6,294 nt of DNA from CAZNVB01 sp964651495. Lineage in GTDB: Bacteria; Acidobacteriota; Aminicenantia; Aminicenantales; UBA8522. A program made the translations under genes and the position numbers. Numbering within the stretch: the first letter of the stretch is position 1; each line of letters begins with the position of its first letter. Of this stretch, positions 6,181 to 6,294 are shown in pieces. Below the pieces are notes generated by a model that was not told where the DNA came from, made no database searches, and saw nothing but the letters and a program-made list of their open reading frames with translations. The stretch covers positions 1 to 6,294 of the forward strand of contig CAZYWP010000151.1 of assembly GCA_964651495.1 (NCBI GenBank), read 5' to 3'.

Positions 6181-6294
6181 TTATCGGCCTTTGTGCTTTT
6201 TCTTCCCCTTGGGGATCAGCGACCTGGCCTGTTTTGCCCGGGGCGGGGGTCCGCCCTGGGGCTGGTGGTAATGGAGCGGCTGCTGCCTTCGCTG
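6181..6294 (-). CDS. C-terminal tail of an unidentified upstream gene, cut by window edge
   Basis: An open frame enters from the right edge and ends at TAA 6183-6181, giving 37 visible residues rich in Gln, Pro, Gly, Lys and Arg and ending in PKGKKKHKGR. Its stop overlaps the guaB SD, leaving 11 nt to the guaB ATG, the usual spacing within an operon. No other gene explains this stretch. Basic, low-complexity tails of this kind occur on RNA-binding proteins such as DEAD-box helicases, but nothing here proves that. It could be a chance open frame, so the call rests mainly on the stop/SD arrangement. Confidence 0.5.
   Translation of the reverse strand, partial: QRRQQPLHYHQPQGGPPPRAKQARSLIPKGKKKHKGR

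Overview
All genes recognised in this window lie on the minus strand, so they run from high to low coordinates. The DNA is GC-rich by eye, with short gaps, ATGA overlaps and clear Shine-Dalgarno (SD) sites. It looks like the chromosome of a free-living bacterium. A Bacillus-type alpha/beta 2-oxoacid dehydrogenase, a membrane-anchored c-type cytochrome and an iron-sulfur disulfide reductase fused to a rubredoxin-like domain together suggest an anaerobic or facultative lineage, for example Acidobacteriota/Aminicenantia or a deltaproteobacterium-like group. The sequence alone does not settle the phylum.

Layout in transcription order: (1) 6294-6181, the basic C-terminal tail of an unidentified gene cut by the window edge. 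(2) 6169-4706, guaB, complete IMP dehydrogenase. (3) 4653-3916, a four-helix membrane protein ending in a one-heme cytochrome c domain. (4) 3891-3833, an AT-rich promoter-like stretch with a short tandem repeat. (5) 3832-3767, a possible 21-residue leader ORF with a strong SD. (6) 3770-3342, a rubredoxin-like/ferredoxin:thioredoxin reductase (FTR) catalytic-chain fusion. (7) 3345-3061, a CPHC thioredoxin/glutaredoxin-like protein. (8) 3056-3041, a C(UUCG)G hairpin. (9) 2978-1899, 1902-928 and 925-1, the E1alpha, E1beta and E2 genes of a pyruvate- or branched-chain-type 2-oxoacid dehydrogenase, with E2 cut by the left edge.

The dehydrogenase genes form a tight operon: E1alpha and E1beta overlap by 4 nt, and E2 starts 2 nt after E1beta. 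E1 would decarboxylate the 2-oxo acid on thiamine diphosphate and E2 would pass the acyl group through its lipoyl lysine to CoA. E3 is not in the window. GuaB makes XMP for guanine nucleotides and looks functionally unrelated to its neighbours.

The most interesting part is the central cassette. The FTR-like/rubredoxin fusion and the CPHC protein are translationally coupled and look like a reductase with its own dithiol partner: electrons would move from ferredoxin or the rubredoxin-like domain to a 4Fe-4S cluster and disulfide, then to the CPHC protein. The FTR active site has CWC where classical FTR has CHC. No RNA genes, mobile elements or CRISPR arrays were seen. No gap between genes exceeds about 85 nt.
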